Source: Cyanobacteria bacterium MAG CAR3_bin_5
GTDB taxonomy: Bacteria; Cyanobacteriota; Cyanobacteriia; PCC-6307; Cyanobiaceae
Direction: 5' to 3'
Assembly: GCA_026709085.1 (NCBI GenBank)
Contig: JAPOTR010000004.1
Location: 1 to 64,000, forward strand
Length of the DNA stretch: 64,000 bases
Shown: positions 47,382 to 55,671 of the stretch, piece by piece
How the letters are laid out: every line of letters starts with the position of its first letter
How positions within the stretch are numbered: position 1 is the first letter of the stretch
Program-made: the position numbers and the translations under genes
Notes under the pieces: generated by a model
The model's input: the letters and a program-made list of their open reading frames with translations, nothing else
Databases searched by the model: none
What the model was told of the DNA's origin: nothing

Positions 47382-48590
47382 TCAGGGTGAGACGGGATCC
47401 ACGGGCAGGTCAAACCGCTGCAGCAAGGCGGCGGTAAGCACCTCCACCCCTGTTGAGATGGCCCTCTCATCAGGATTAAAGCAGCCGTGATGGAGGGGAT
47501 AGCAGCCCTCGGGCCCAGCTACCCCAAGGCGGAACATGCAGCCGGGCACGTGCTTGAGCATCTCGGCAAAGTCTTCCGCTCCCAGGGAGGGTTGATCAAG
47601 GTATTCCACGTTGTCGTCCCCCAGAACGGTGCGGGCCGCTTTTTCCAGACAGCGGGTCTGGCCGGGGTCGTTGAATACGGACGGGGTGATGGCGCGGAGG
47701 CTCACATGGGACCGGGCGCCGTGGATTCCCGCAATGCCCCGAATTACCCCCTCAATCCAACCGGATAGCTGCCGGTGGGTGTCCGGATGCAGACAGCGCA
47801 CCGTGCCCTTCAGCAGGACACGATCAGCAATGACGTTGAAGGCGCAACCCCCTTGAACCTGGCCGAAGCTGATCACCACCGGGTGCAGAGGGTCCATGCG
47901 GCGACTGACAGCCTCCTGGAGACCGGTGACCACCTGGCTGGCAATCCAGATGGCGTCCAGGGCTTCATGGGGGCGGGCCCCATGGCCGCTTTCCCCCAGA
48001 ATTTCAACAATCAACTCATCCGCTGTGGCGGTGAACGCGCCTGAGCGCACCCCCACCTTGCCGACCGCCAGTGGCGGGTGTACATGAACACCGAACAGGG
48101 CATCCAGACCCTCCAGCGCCCCCGCCTTGACCATCCAGCTTGCCCCCTGGGCAATCTCCTCGGCCGGCTGGAACAGCAGACGCAGCGTCCCCGGCAAGCG
48201 GCGGGCGAGGGGGGACATCACGTGGGCCACCCCGATTCCCACCGTGGTGTGGATGTCGTGGCCACAGGCGTGCATAAGGCCCTGTTGACGGGACGCAAAA
48301 GGCAGTCCGGTGCGCTCTTCAATGGGCAAGGCATCCATATCCACCCGCAAGCCGATACTGGGGCCAGCGCCTCCCCCCAGTTCAGCCACCACCCCGGCGC
48401 CGCCAATCCCTTCCCGCACATCGAAGCCCAATTGATACAAGGAGCCGGCCACGAAGGCGGCGGTCTGTTGTTCCTGGCCACTCAACTCCGGATGGGCATG
48501 GAGGTGGCGGCGAATTTTCACCAGATCCGGTTGCAGATCCCGCACCTGTTGGCGCAACTCCGTGAGGGCAAGCAAGCTGGCCATGCCCAT
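47382..48590 (-). CDS. M20 family amidohydrolase (N-acyl amino acid hydrolase-like)
   Basis: About 402 residues. The metal-binding part has MHACGHDIHTTVGIGVAHVM with the catalytic-site H-D and LPIEERTGLPFAS. GFDVREGIGGAGVVAELGGG and GAEDFAEMLKHVPGCMF are also typical of the hippurate/IAA-amino acid hydrolase group. The substrate cannot be told from sequence. The best start is ATG at 48590, which shares a base with the stop of the upstream TPR gene (TGATG) and indicates coupling. Confidence 0.9.
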   Translation of the reverse strand: MGMASLLALTELRQQVRDLQPDLVKIRRHLHAHPELSGQEQQTAAFVAGSLYQLGFDVREGIGGAGVVAELGGGAGPSIGLRVDMDALPIEERTGLPFASRQQGLMHACGHDIHTTVGIGVAHVMSPLARRLPGTLRLLFQPAEEIAQGASWMVKAGALEGLDALFGVHVHPPLAVGKVGVRSGAFTATADELIVEILGESGHGARPHEALDAIWIASQVVTGLQEAVSRRMDPLHPVVISFGQVQGGCAFNVIADRVLLKGTVRCLHPDTHRQLSGWIEGVIRGIAGIHGARSHVSLRAITPSVFNDPGQTRCLEKAARTVLGDDNVEYLDQPSLGAEDFAEMLKHVPGCMFRLGVAGPEGCYPLHHGCFNPDERAISTGVEVLTAALLQRFDLPVDPVSP

Positions 48591-49117
48591 CAGGACTGCT
48601 CCGACGACAGGAATTGCTGCAGATCCCGCACCGGGCCCGGGGGCCATTGGCGCGTTGCCAACAGCCATTGGGCATCAGCATAGCGATCATCCAGGCCGAC
48701 ACTGGCGGCCCAGTGGCTCTCCGCCTCTCCCCGCAGACCACGGCGCCAGAGCAGGGCCGTGAGGGCAGCGCGAGCATCGGCAAAGAGGGGATAACGGCGA
48801 ATCAGTTGGCGGAACGTCTCCTCCGCAATGGGCAGATCACCCAATTCCATGGCGGCCAGCGCCTGGCTGGATCGGGCCAGAATCAAGTCGGGCTGAATTC
48901 GGGCAGCGGCGCCGTAGCTACAGCGCGCCCCCTGCCAATTGCCCCGCGCCCCTTGCATGACCCCCAGATTGTAAAGGGCGTCAGCCTCCGCCTTTACGGG
49001 CGTCGCTGCCAGCGCATCACCCATAGCCAGGCTGGGGGACCAGCAACTGAAGAACAGGATCAAGGCCATGACACTCAGCCATGGCGCCAAGCGGCCCGTC
49101 AAGGGAGTGGTGTGCAT
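48590..49117 (-). CDS. TPR-type exported protein
   Basis: 175 residues. The signal peptide is about residues 10-36 (APWLSVMALILFFSCWSPSL then AMGDALAA). Two to three TPR-like repeats follow: ALYNLGVMQGARGNWQGARC, ARSSQALAAMELGDLPIAEE and LTALLWRRGLRGEAESHWAA. It ends at the start of the M20 gene with a one-base overlap (TGATG). It may be an interaction module. Upstream begins the autotransporter-remnant zone. Confidence 0.75.
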   Translation of the reverse strand: MHTTPLTGRLAPWLSVMALILFFSCWSPSLAMGDALAATPVKAEADALYNLGVMQGARGNWQGARCSYGAAARIQPDLILARSSQALAAMELGDLPIAEETFRQLIRRYPLFADARAALTALLWRRGLRGEAESHWAASVGLDDRYADAQWLLATRQWPPGPVRDLQQFLSSEQS

Positions 49118-49129
49118 AGCGCCAGTGTA

Positions 49130-49383
49130 AGTGACTTCTCATCCACGTGGCCCAGCAAGGTGCGGCCCTGCACCTCACCGGTGATGCCACGCTCCGGATC
49201 CATGCCAGTGGGTGACGGTCCCCAACTCCTGGCGATTAAGGGCAGGCAGGGAGAAATGGAAGCTCCCCGACCTCCGGGGTCAGGCCGCGATGGAGGCCGA
49301 TGCGCAGCCGTAGCCCGATGGCCTCCATCAGCTCCAGCAGACATAGCAGGCATCGGGCCGGCTGGCCACTGAAAACACGCCAA
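49130..49383 (-). pseudogene. Autotransporter beta-barrel fragment A
   Basis: On the minus strand, MDPERGITGEVQGRTLLGHV followed by DEKSLTLALCTPLP resembles one barrel strand pair of bacterial autotransporter C-terminal domains (W-x-D-P-x-x-G-I-x-x-E-x-x-G-R-x-L-x-x-H). Upstream frames give GLRLRIGLHRGLTPEVGELP in a different phase. It has no start and is broken by stops. It shares the pattern with fragments B and C. Confidence 0.5.
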
Positions 49384-49391
49384 AGGGTGGG

Positions 49392-49736
49392 TTAATTCTT
49401 TGCCCTTCCCCCTCCCCTCCCTGTGGGCAACGGGTTGGAGTAGGGCGTCATGCCCCCTGCTGCACTGATGCCCATGGTGTGTGTAGGGAGAGGGAGGGTT
49501 CCCGCTTGGTTGGGTTGGGGGGTGACGGAGCGGGTCATGCCCTGCTGCCGGAAAGCTTCCTCCTCGTGAGTCATCAGGGAGCGACCCTGTAGTTCACCCT
49601 TGCTGCCCTGCTGCGGGTCATGCCAGGCGACGGCGGACCGATGTCCATACCGCAGCCGGTCTCTGCATCGCCACTGTCTTGACCGTCTCCCCCGTCTGGA
49701 AGACCAACAGGCTGGCGTGATGGGAGAAGCCCGCAC
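49392..49736 (-). pseudogene. Autotransporter beta-barrel fragment B, frameshifted
   Basis: Minus strand. Upstream in one frame is DGGDGQDSGDAETGCGMDIG. Then, in another frame, AVAWHDPQQGSKGELQGRSL and MTHEEEAFRQQGM follow. The pattern matches fragment C (DGGDAETGFGLDIGAALAWD), so one frameshift separates the two halves. Downstream is a proline-rich run, LPLPTHTMGISAAGGMTPYS. The gene is not functional. Confidence 0.7.
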
Positions 49737-49889
49737 CTCCGGCCGATACCGGTCTGCTCTCTACAATCACGTACACGTAATCATCGTAATCTTAGGGGCT
49801 CTACATATGTGGTTGGATAATTGAAGGAGTATGGCCACCCTGAGTCTAGCGACAAGGCAACCATGAAAGACCACATGAGCATTCCCGAC

Positions 49890-50366
49890 AGAGGAAGCCT
49901 GTGCAGAGTTCATTGTTCAAGAACGTTGCCGTGACAAGCCACAGTGTCCCCACTGTAAATCGGGGAGATCTACAAGGTTACTGGAGCCATGGCCTTCAAA
50001 TGTGGTGGGCGCCTCAAGCATTTCGGTGTACGCACTGGCACGGTGACGGCAGGCTCCACACTGCCTCTTCAAACCTGGTTGCTGGCCTTCTACATGGTGG
50101 CCAGGGCCAGAAAGGTATCAGTAGCGTCCAGCTCGCCAAGGAATTGGGAGTTACACAGAAAACTGCTGGATTCCTTCAGCAGCACATCAGGGAGGCTTGA
50201 TAATAATGGTCAGGATCTTCTGACTGGCGAAGTGGAAGTGGATGAGGCCTATCTCGGCGGCAAGGAAGACAGCAAACACCATGACAAGAACCATGGTGGT
50301 GGCCGTGGTGCTGTAGGCAAACAGCCTGCGCCGGGACTCCTGACCTACGCAGCGCTTACTGCTTGA
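49890..50366 (+). pseudogene. IS1595-family transposase, several frameshifts
   Basis: Three plus-strand frames together rebuild an IS1595 (ISXO2-like) transposase. The zinc-ribbon start is EEACAEFIVQERCRDKPQCP followed by HCKSGRS. Then, in a new frame, YKVTGAMAFKCGGRLKHFGV and RTGTVTAGSTLPLQTWLLAF follow. A further shift gives GISSVQLAKELGVTQKTAGF, and a last shift gives LLTGEVEVDEAYLGGKED, carrying the first catalytic acidic residues, then GGGRGAVGKQPAPGLLTY. At least three frameshifts make it inactive. The catalytic C-terminal half is missing. The left end may begin near 49795. Confidence 0.85.
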
Positions 50367-50370
50367 GGGC

Positions 50371-50679
50371 CGGGGGTTGGGCAGGAATTGTCCAGGTCAC
50401 AACCATCCTTCATATGGGATCTCATATTGGCAACGCCTTCTTCCCCGTGGATTTTACATTCATCCATGGGACTCCTGCCTTGCCATCAACTGTTGGACAA
50501 CGATTCTTCCCTCTCAACAGCGAGAAACCACCCCATCAACACTGGCTTGTGCCTACGTATGTAATTCCCTCTCCTTAAAGGGGGAACCACGAAAAACCAG
50601 ACTACCTTCCCTTCCCCCAGCCCACCCAGATGCTCCTGTGACATGCAGCCTGCTGGCCGGCAATTGATCCTGACGGGAT
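50371..50679. other. Spacer between the IS1595 remnant and recR
   Basis: About 300 bases with no recognisable gene. It could contain further IS remnant, because the IS1595 transposase lacks its C-terminus, but no homologous residues or clear inverted repeats were seen. A short AT-richer stretch lies around 50400-50470. Confidence 0.45.
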
Positions 50680-51279
50680 TCAGCCCATCCTCTGGCGACC
50701 TTCCAAAGCCCGGGCCAAGGTCACCGCATCGGCAAACTCCAGTTCACCCCCCATGGGCAGGCCGTAGGCGATGCGGCTGACGGGGCAGAAGGGTTGAATA
50801 AGTCCAGCCAGGTAGAGGCTGGTGGTGTCCCCCTCCACGCTGGGGGTGAGGGCCAGGATCACTTCCTCAATCGGGTTCCGGCTGATGCGCTGGATGAGGG
50901 CCTGCACGGTGAGCATGTCCGGCGTCACGCCGTCCATGGGGGAAATCAGACCCCCCAACACGTGATAGACCCCGTGAAACTCCCCGCTGCGCTCCAGGGC
51001 CAGCAGATCCCTGGACTCCGCCACCACGCAAATCTGGTTGTGGCGGCGGCGTGGATCGCTGCAGATGTCACAGAGTGTGGCCGTTGCCAGGTGGAAGCAC
51101 TGCTCACACTGACCCACACAGCGCTTGGCTGTCAGCAGGGCTGCAGCAAAGGCCTCAAGCTGCTCCTGGGGCTGGCGCAGAAGGTACAACGAGAGGCGTT
51201 GGGCGGTGCGGGGGCCAATCCCCGGCAGGCGCTCAAAGTGTTCGATCAAGCGAGCCAGGGGTTTGGTGAGGGGGCTCAC
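50680..51279 (-). CDS. recR: Recombination protein RecR
   Basis: 199 residues. HhH region [20 protein letters not shown], the C4 zinc finger [20 protein letters not shown], and the Toprim domain [20 protein letters not shown] followed by [16 protein letters not shown]. RecR works with RecF and RecO to load RecA at gapped DNA. It is intact although enclosed on both sides by broken transposons. Confidence 0.97.
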   Translation of the reverse strand: MSPLTKPLARLIEHFERLPGIGPRTAQRLSLYLLRQPQEQLEAFAAALLTAKRCVGQCEQCFHLATATLCDICSDPRRRHNQICVVAESRDLLALERSGEFHGVYHVLGGLISPMDGVTPDMLTVQALIQRISRNPIEEVILALTPSVEGDTTSLYLAGLIQPFCPVSRIAYGLPMGGELEFADAVTLARALEGRQRMG

Positions 51280-51349
51280 GGCAGACGCCAGGGGAACAGA
51301 CCGACGCTAAGGGGCAGGCAACGTCTTGGGGCAGCCCCCTCAAGCCAGA

Positions 51350-52158
51350 GAGCCTGCCGTGGTCTGTTGTTGAGGCTTGTCAGCCTTTGCGGTGGGGCCA
51401 GCACCCTGGCGCCAAAGCATCTTGTCTTCCCGATCACGATCTAGGCTCAGGACTGATAACCAGAAGAGTGTGGCCGCCAGGAGGACGGCAGAGTAGAAAA
51501 TATGAGCACAGGGTCGTAGTGGCAATAGGTCGCCAGTCCTTCAGCTTGGCAAGCCGGTTCTCAACCTTATGGCGCATCTTGTACAGCCCCTTGCTGTAAG
51601 GGAGCCTCTTGTTGCGGTTCCGTCCGGGCGGAATGCAGGGAGTGATGCCTTGCTCCGTCAGCAGGGCGCGGATCTTGTTGCCGTCATACCCCTTTCCAAT
51701 CAAGGCGGTTGCACCGGTGAAGTCGCTGCATTGCCCTGCGCTGAGGTGAAGCGGACAGGTCGTCCTTGCCGTCGCAGACCACGTGCAGCTTGCTGGTCAG
51801 TCCCCCTTTTGAGGCTGGAGCCGTGCGATGGGCTGTGACGTAGGTGGCATCGATCATCAGCCCCGCTTCCGGCTGGCGCTGTCGCATCGGGACAACTCGG
51901 AGAAGAGCAACTGAGACTCCCTTCTCCGACCAGCGGCGAAGTGGTTGTAGAGCGTTTTGCAGGGTCATAGGCGGCTGGGGCCATCCACCGCAGGCCGTGA
52001 CGCTGCACGTAGATGATGCCGCTCAACACCTTGCGGGCATCCACACGGCTCACCCCGCGAGACTTGGGGAAGAAGGGCTTGATCCTCTCAAGCTGTTCCT
52101 CACTCAGCCAGAACAAACCCCTCCTGAAGACTGAAGATCTCTTGGGGTTCGCCCTCAC
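51350..52158 (-). pseudogene. IS5-family transposase, multiply frameshifted
   Basis: Minus strand, in order: FRRGLFWLSEEQLERIKPFF and PKSRGVSRVDARKVLSGIIY, the N-terminus. After a frame change, RRWSEKGVSVALLRVVPM then LMIDATYVTAHRTAPASKGG, with the first catalytic aspartate, follow. Then come GRPVRF in one frame and MIGKGYDGNKIRALLTEQGI with PCIPPGRNRNKRLPYSKGLY in another. After a last shift, CAHIFYSAVLLAATLFWL, the C-terminus, appears. Several frameshifts and missing segments show it is dead. The C-terminal residues closely match the fragment at the start of the window. Confidence 0.85.
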
Positions 52159-53250
52159 CCGAGGGGGCTCTCTTCCCAGCTTATCGGTCCTGAACCTAGG
52201 GGATGGATCTCCGCTTCATGGGGATGATGAAGGAGGCGGGGCAAGGGTGAGCCACCGCCCCCTACCTCTACTCCTTTCTCCTTCCAGAGAGACTGCCACG
52301 GTTGGATGTGACCCTGCTGGGGTGAGTAAGGCGCCAGGGACCAGAGGAGGGTGGTGGTGTTGGTAGTGGGGGAGAGCGCCAGTGCTGGCGTCATGGTGAG
52401 TTGGTCATTGGCGGTGGGGAGCCATAGGCCGGTTGGGCTTCAAAGCGGTTGCCGTTACTGCTGGAGCCATTCAACTGTTCCATGACGGCAGGCGGCAGCA
52501 GGGCATCCATACCCCCTGCTGGGGCGCTGCCCACGGCATGGTGTAGGGAGAGGGAGGGTCCCCGATTGGTTGGGGAGGGCGCCAGGCGAAGGAGAGACCA
52601 TGCCCTGTTGGCGGAAGCTTCCGCCACGTGAGTCACCAGGGAGCGGCCCCTGAGTTCGGCGCTGATGCCGTGATGGGGATCATCCCAGGCAAGTGCGGCG
52701 CCGATGTCCAGGCCGAAGCCGGTTTCCGCATCCCCGCCGTCGTTCCTGATACCCGCTTCCACCGAGGGGAGGAGGGATGGGGCATTGGGGAAGGGGAAGG
52801 GGCGGACGGCCTCCAGCCCCAACCGGCGGCGGGAGGCGCTGCCCTCGGAACCTGCCACCCCCTCCACGTCCTGGGTGGTGGTCATTGTCAATAGATCGGT
52901 GGGGGTGGCGAGGCTCACCCCCGCATCACCCCCATCGATGAGCAGGCCATCGATCCCACGGCGCCCATCACCATGGCGGTGTGGGGCTCATGGTTCCTCT
53001 GCTCACAGTGGGTGTGAGGGAGAGGTGTCCCCAGCCATAACCTGCTGTGGCCCAGATAGCCAGCCGTGGGGTGAGGGCGTAGCGGCCATAGGGGAAGATG
53101 GCGGTGGTGCTGATGGCGCCGGCCCCACCGCCATCCCCCTCGTCTGTGCCTCTTCTGTGTAGGAGCCGTTGCCCCGGGAGCGGGCCAGGGTGGTGTGCTT
53201 ACCAGGGGGAAGGGCACGGTGCTCCCATGGGCTTGATGATGGATCACCGT
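52159..53250 (-). pseudogene. Autotransporter beta-barrel domain, frameshifted (fragment C)
   Basis: Minus strand, about 1.1 kb. From the 5' side (53.1 kb) one frame gives FPYGRYALTPRLAIWATAGY GWG, barrel-strand residues. Further on, SLATPTDLLTMTTTQDVEGV, LLPSVEAGIRNDGGDAETGF, GLDIGAALAWDDPHHGISAE and LRGRSLVTHVAEA follow in the longest frame (52391-52918). Near the end SLAPYSPQQGHIQPWQSLWK corresponds to the usual last strands. Frame changes and lack of a start show a pseudogene. It matches the C-terminal domain of type V secreted proteins. Confidence 0.75.
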
Positions 53251-53304
53251 GGATGATTCAGCCTAGCGCTATGAGATAAGAGGCGGCTTCTTCCTGTCCA
53301 CTAT

Positions 53305-54177
53305 TCAGATGGCAAGATCAAAAGGCAGATCACTGATGTCCCGTAGTCGGTCTCCGTCAATCATGGTGGATAGCATCTCCGCCTGATCTTCGCAACTTGG
53401 CAGTGCCTCGCAGACTGTCTTCAACTCATCCAAGGCAATATGGTAAACGCAATCTAAATCTCCAGTACCCAGCGCCAGAGAGGCAATGCGCATCGGTAAA
53501 GGTTCAGCAGTCACAGCAACGATGTGGGGCAGTCGGCCTTTTCTATTGCGGATCAGATTGAGGGCCTCCGTTCGGGTATTCTGTGAGCGGTCACTCCGAA
53601 TTGTCCATTTACAAGAGATACTGGCGTGTAAAAAAGGCAGAGCAGAACGGTTTGATTCCAGGAATGATGTCAGGGTTGCCAGGTCTTGACGATTCAGAAC
53701 CACCGCCTGCCCATTGACGTCGTCACGAGATACGGTGCTGCGGGCGACAATAATGTCTGGTGTCACAAGATAATCATATCCGAGGGCTGTTGACAAGTCT
53801 CTATTGTCTCGTACGAGATCATCAAGTACTTTGAGGTGACGGTACTGTGCAAATCCGGAAATCTGCGTCTGCGACGTCAAATACTTCCATTTTCCTGGCC
53901 TCATGTGGCTTATCGCTGTGAACGCATGTTCAATAAATTTACAGGTGAGTTTCTCAAACAGAGCACCCGCTCTCTGCCCTGGAATTGATCCCGACTTCTG
54001 TCGGGGAATCCGTAGCGCTTCGACAATACCGTTGGCAATGAGAACACTGGAGCGACTGCCGCAATCTGCAAAATTCGGGTACGTCATGTCTTCTCTATCC
54101 GCTCCAGCAGAAAAACGGATCACCTGTTGCCCCAGCTTGGCATGATAATCACTGCGCATCTCTCCGAGGGTAGCCAT
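53305..54177 (-). CDS. Type II restriction endonuclease, NgoMIV-like (predicted GCCGGC)
   Basis: 290 residues, similar in length to NgoMIV (about 286). The match is close by memory: LHASISCKWTIRSDRSQNTR, ALNLIRNRKGRLPHIVAVTA, SLALGTGDLDCVYHIALDEL and the C-terminal DISDLPFDLAI. Active-site residues correspond: E75, D141 (in TPDIIV), the S-C-K at 188-190 and E204 (in TRTEAL). The NgoMIV site is GCC^GGC (G^CCGGC by convention), so this enzyme should cut there. It lies just downstream of the methyltransferase on the same strand with a 6-base gap. More AT-rich than neighbours, fitting transfer. Confidence 0.85.
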   Translation of the reverse strand: MATLGEMRSDYHAKLGQQVIRFSAGADREDMTYPNFADCGSRSSVLIANGIVEALRIPRQKSGSIPGQRAGALFEKLTCKFIEHAFTAISHMRPGKWKYLTSQTQISGFAQYRHLKVLDDLVRDNRDLSTALGYDYLVTPDIIVARSTVSRDDVNGQAVVLNRQDLATLTSFLESNRSALPFLHASISCKWTIRSDRSQNTRTEALNLIRNRKGRLPHIVAVTAEPLPMRIASLALGTGDLDCVYHIALDELKTVCEALPSCEDQAEMLSTMIDGDRLRDISDLPFDLAI

Positions 54178-54183
54178 AGTTCG

Positions 54184-55125
54184 CTACGGAATCATTGTCA
54201 GTTGAAGATCCTGATTGATCCTCGTCTGCGACTGCTGGGCGTAGACCGGATTCAATTCAACGAGAATTGCCCTGCGGTTCGACTGGGCCGCCACAACTCC
54301 GGTGGTCCCGGATCCGGAAAACGGATCAAGGATAACGTCACCCGGCTGACTCCCCAGCAGGATGCACCGTCTGGCCAATTCTCTGGGGAAGACTGCCGGA
54401 TGGGGCACTCCACTGGAATCGGGACCCAGGATCCAGTAGTTTCTGAGATTGGCTCCGCTCTCCTCTCGCATGGCTTGATTGTTGTAGTAATAGCTCGGAT
54501 TCTTTGCGAACAAAAACAGTTCTTCGGTGGCGTTGGAGGGTCGATTTCTGACACTTTCCGGCATGGGAGCCTTCTTGATCCAGGTGATCTTCGACCTCAG
54601 CAGCCAGCCGTCCTCTTGCAGGGCAAACACAACCCGCCATGGCAGACCCATCAGGTCCCGATCCTTCAGACCCCAGCAGTTGGGCACCTTGCAGTTGCGC
54701 TGCTGAATCAACTTCTTCGTATTCCCCACCAAGGCATTGGGGCCACTGCGTCCTGTCCCACCGTTACGGGCATAGCCGTCACCGACGTTCAGCCACAGGG
54801 TCCCGTTGTCCCGTAGCACACGACGAACCCCCTGGAAGACCGCCATCAGATTCGACACGTATTCCTCGGGAGACAACTCGGCGCCAATCTGGTTCCCATG
54901 GTCGTAGTCCCGCAGTCCCCAGTACGGTGGCGAGGTGACGCAACACTGAACGGTCACCGGCTCAAGCTGTCCCAGCACCTGACGGCTGTCACCCACCAGG
55001 ATCCGCACGGCATCGCCGGCCAGCGTGTTCTGGGTGGGATTGCCAATGGTCAATGAACACCCCCGGGAACCGTTCACGTCTTGCTTGGCCCTATTATGCT
55101 GCTCAACATCAGCCATGGTCCGCAT
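54184..55125 (-). CDS. DNA methyltransferase, beta-class, TSPPYW type
   Basis: Up to 313 residues. Motif IV TSPPYWGLRDY (residues 64-74 of the longest form) precedes motif I DPFSGSGTTGVVA (267-279), the beta-class order. TSPPYW is typical of N4-cytosine and some N6-adenine enzymes. Because the partner's probable site (GCCGGC) lacks adenine, N4-cytosine is the likelier product if the pair is cognate. The start is uncertain: ATG at 55125 or 55116 overlaps or abuts the divergent HNH gene; TTG at 55053 or GTG at 55008 would fit the usual N-terminus better. Confidence 0.9.
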   Translation of the reverse strand: MRTMADVEQHNRAKQDVNGSRGCSLTIGNPTQNTLAGDAVRILVGDSRQVLGQLEPVTVQCCVTSPPYWGLRDYDHGNQIGAELSPEEYVSNLMAVFQGVRRVLRDNGTLWLNVGDGYARNGGTGRSGPNALVGNTKKLIQQRNCKVPNCWGLKDRDLMGLPWRVVFALQEDGWLLRSKITWIKKAPMPESVRNRPSNATEELFLFAKNPSYYYNNQAMREESGANLRNYWILGPDSSGVPHPAVFPRELARRCILLGSQPGDVILDPFSGSGTTGVVAAQSNRRAILVELNPVYAQQSQTRINQDLQLTMIP

Positions 55126-55621
55126 GGGGCAGGTTCTTGTCCTGAATGCCTCCTATGAGCCCCTCAACATCACAAGCTGGAAGCGGGCTGTGGTCATGAT
55201 GCTCAAGGGCAAGGCGGAAAGTCTGGAGCAGGACACGGTTGTTGCCCACAGGAACCTGCTGGTTCCCACCGTAATCCGTCTGCGCCAGTACGTCTGCATT
55301 CCGTTCAAGGAGATCCCCCTCACCCGCCGCAACGTGCTCCAGCGGGATCTACACACCTGCCAGTATTGCGGCTACAAGGGAGAGCGACTTTCCGTCGATC
55401 ATGTGCGCCCCCGCAGCCGGGGCGGCCAGCACGCCTGGGACAACGTGGTGACGGCCTGTATCCGCTGCAATGTGTATAAGGGGAGTCGCACACCTCGGGA
55501 AGCCGGCATGACCATCGCCTGCAGGCCGCGCCGCCCCGTCAGTTCGCTTTACTTTGAAGCCTCACGGCAGATTCGCAACGGCCGGCGCCAGGAATGGCAG
55601 AAATACGTCATCGGGGTTTGA
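55124..55621 (+). CDS. HNH endonuclease family protein
   Basis: About 165 residues from ATG 55124. The start MGQVLVLNASYEPLNITSWK and RAVVMMLKGKAESLEQDTVV are typical of a cyanobacterial HNH family. The nuclease core has CQYCGYKGERLSVDHVRPRS followed by RGGQHAWDNVVTACIRCNVY KGS; the four cysteines bind zinc, and D-H, N and the later residues form the HNH motif. It is divergent from the methyltransferase with the start codons overlapping or nearly touching. Not obviously a defence gene, since members are widespread in cyanobacteria. Confidence 0.85.
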   Translation: MGQVLVLNASYEPLNITSWKRAVVMMLKGKAESLEQDTVVAHRNLLVPTVIRLRQYVCIPFKEIPLTRRNVLQRDLHTCQYCGYKGERLSVDHVRPRSRGGQHAWDNVVTACIRCNVYKGSRTPREAGMTIACRPRRPVSSLYFEASRQIRNGRRQEWQKYVIGV

Positions 55622-55671
55622 AGGCTAAGGCAGCCACGGGCACGGAAGCAGGAGAGCAATTCTCTGTTCTC

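Noticed and set aside
49395-49560. CRISPR-like or other array in the repetitive GC-rich stretch
   Set aside because: The similar blocks are degenerate copies of a protein-coding barrel domain, without regular spacers. No CRISPR array was seen in the window.
50371-50679. Continuation of the IS1595 transposase
   Set aside because: The expected catalytic C-terminal segments could not be found in any frame.
55124-55621. HNH gene as a third component of the restriction system
   Set aside because: The family is widespread in cyanobacteria as an independent gene and is on the opposite strand, so adjacency alone is not enough.
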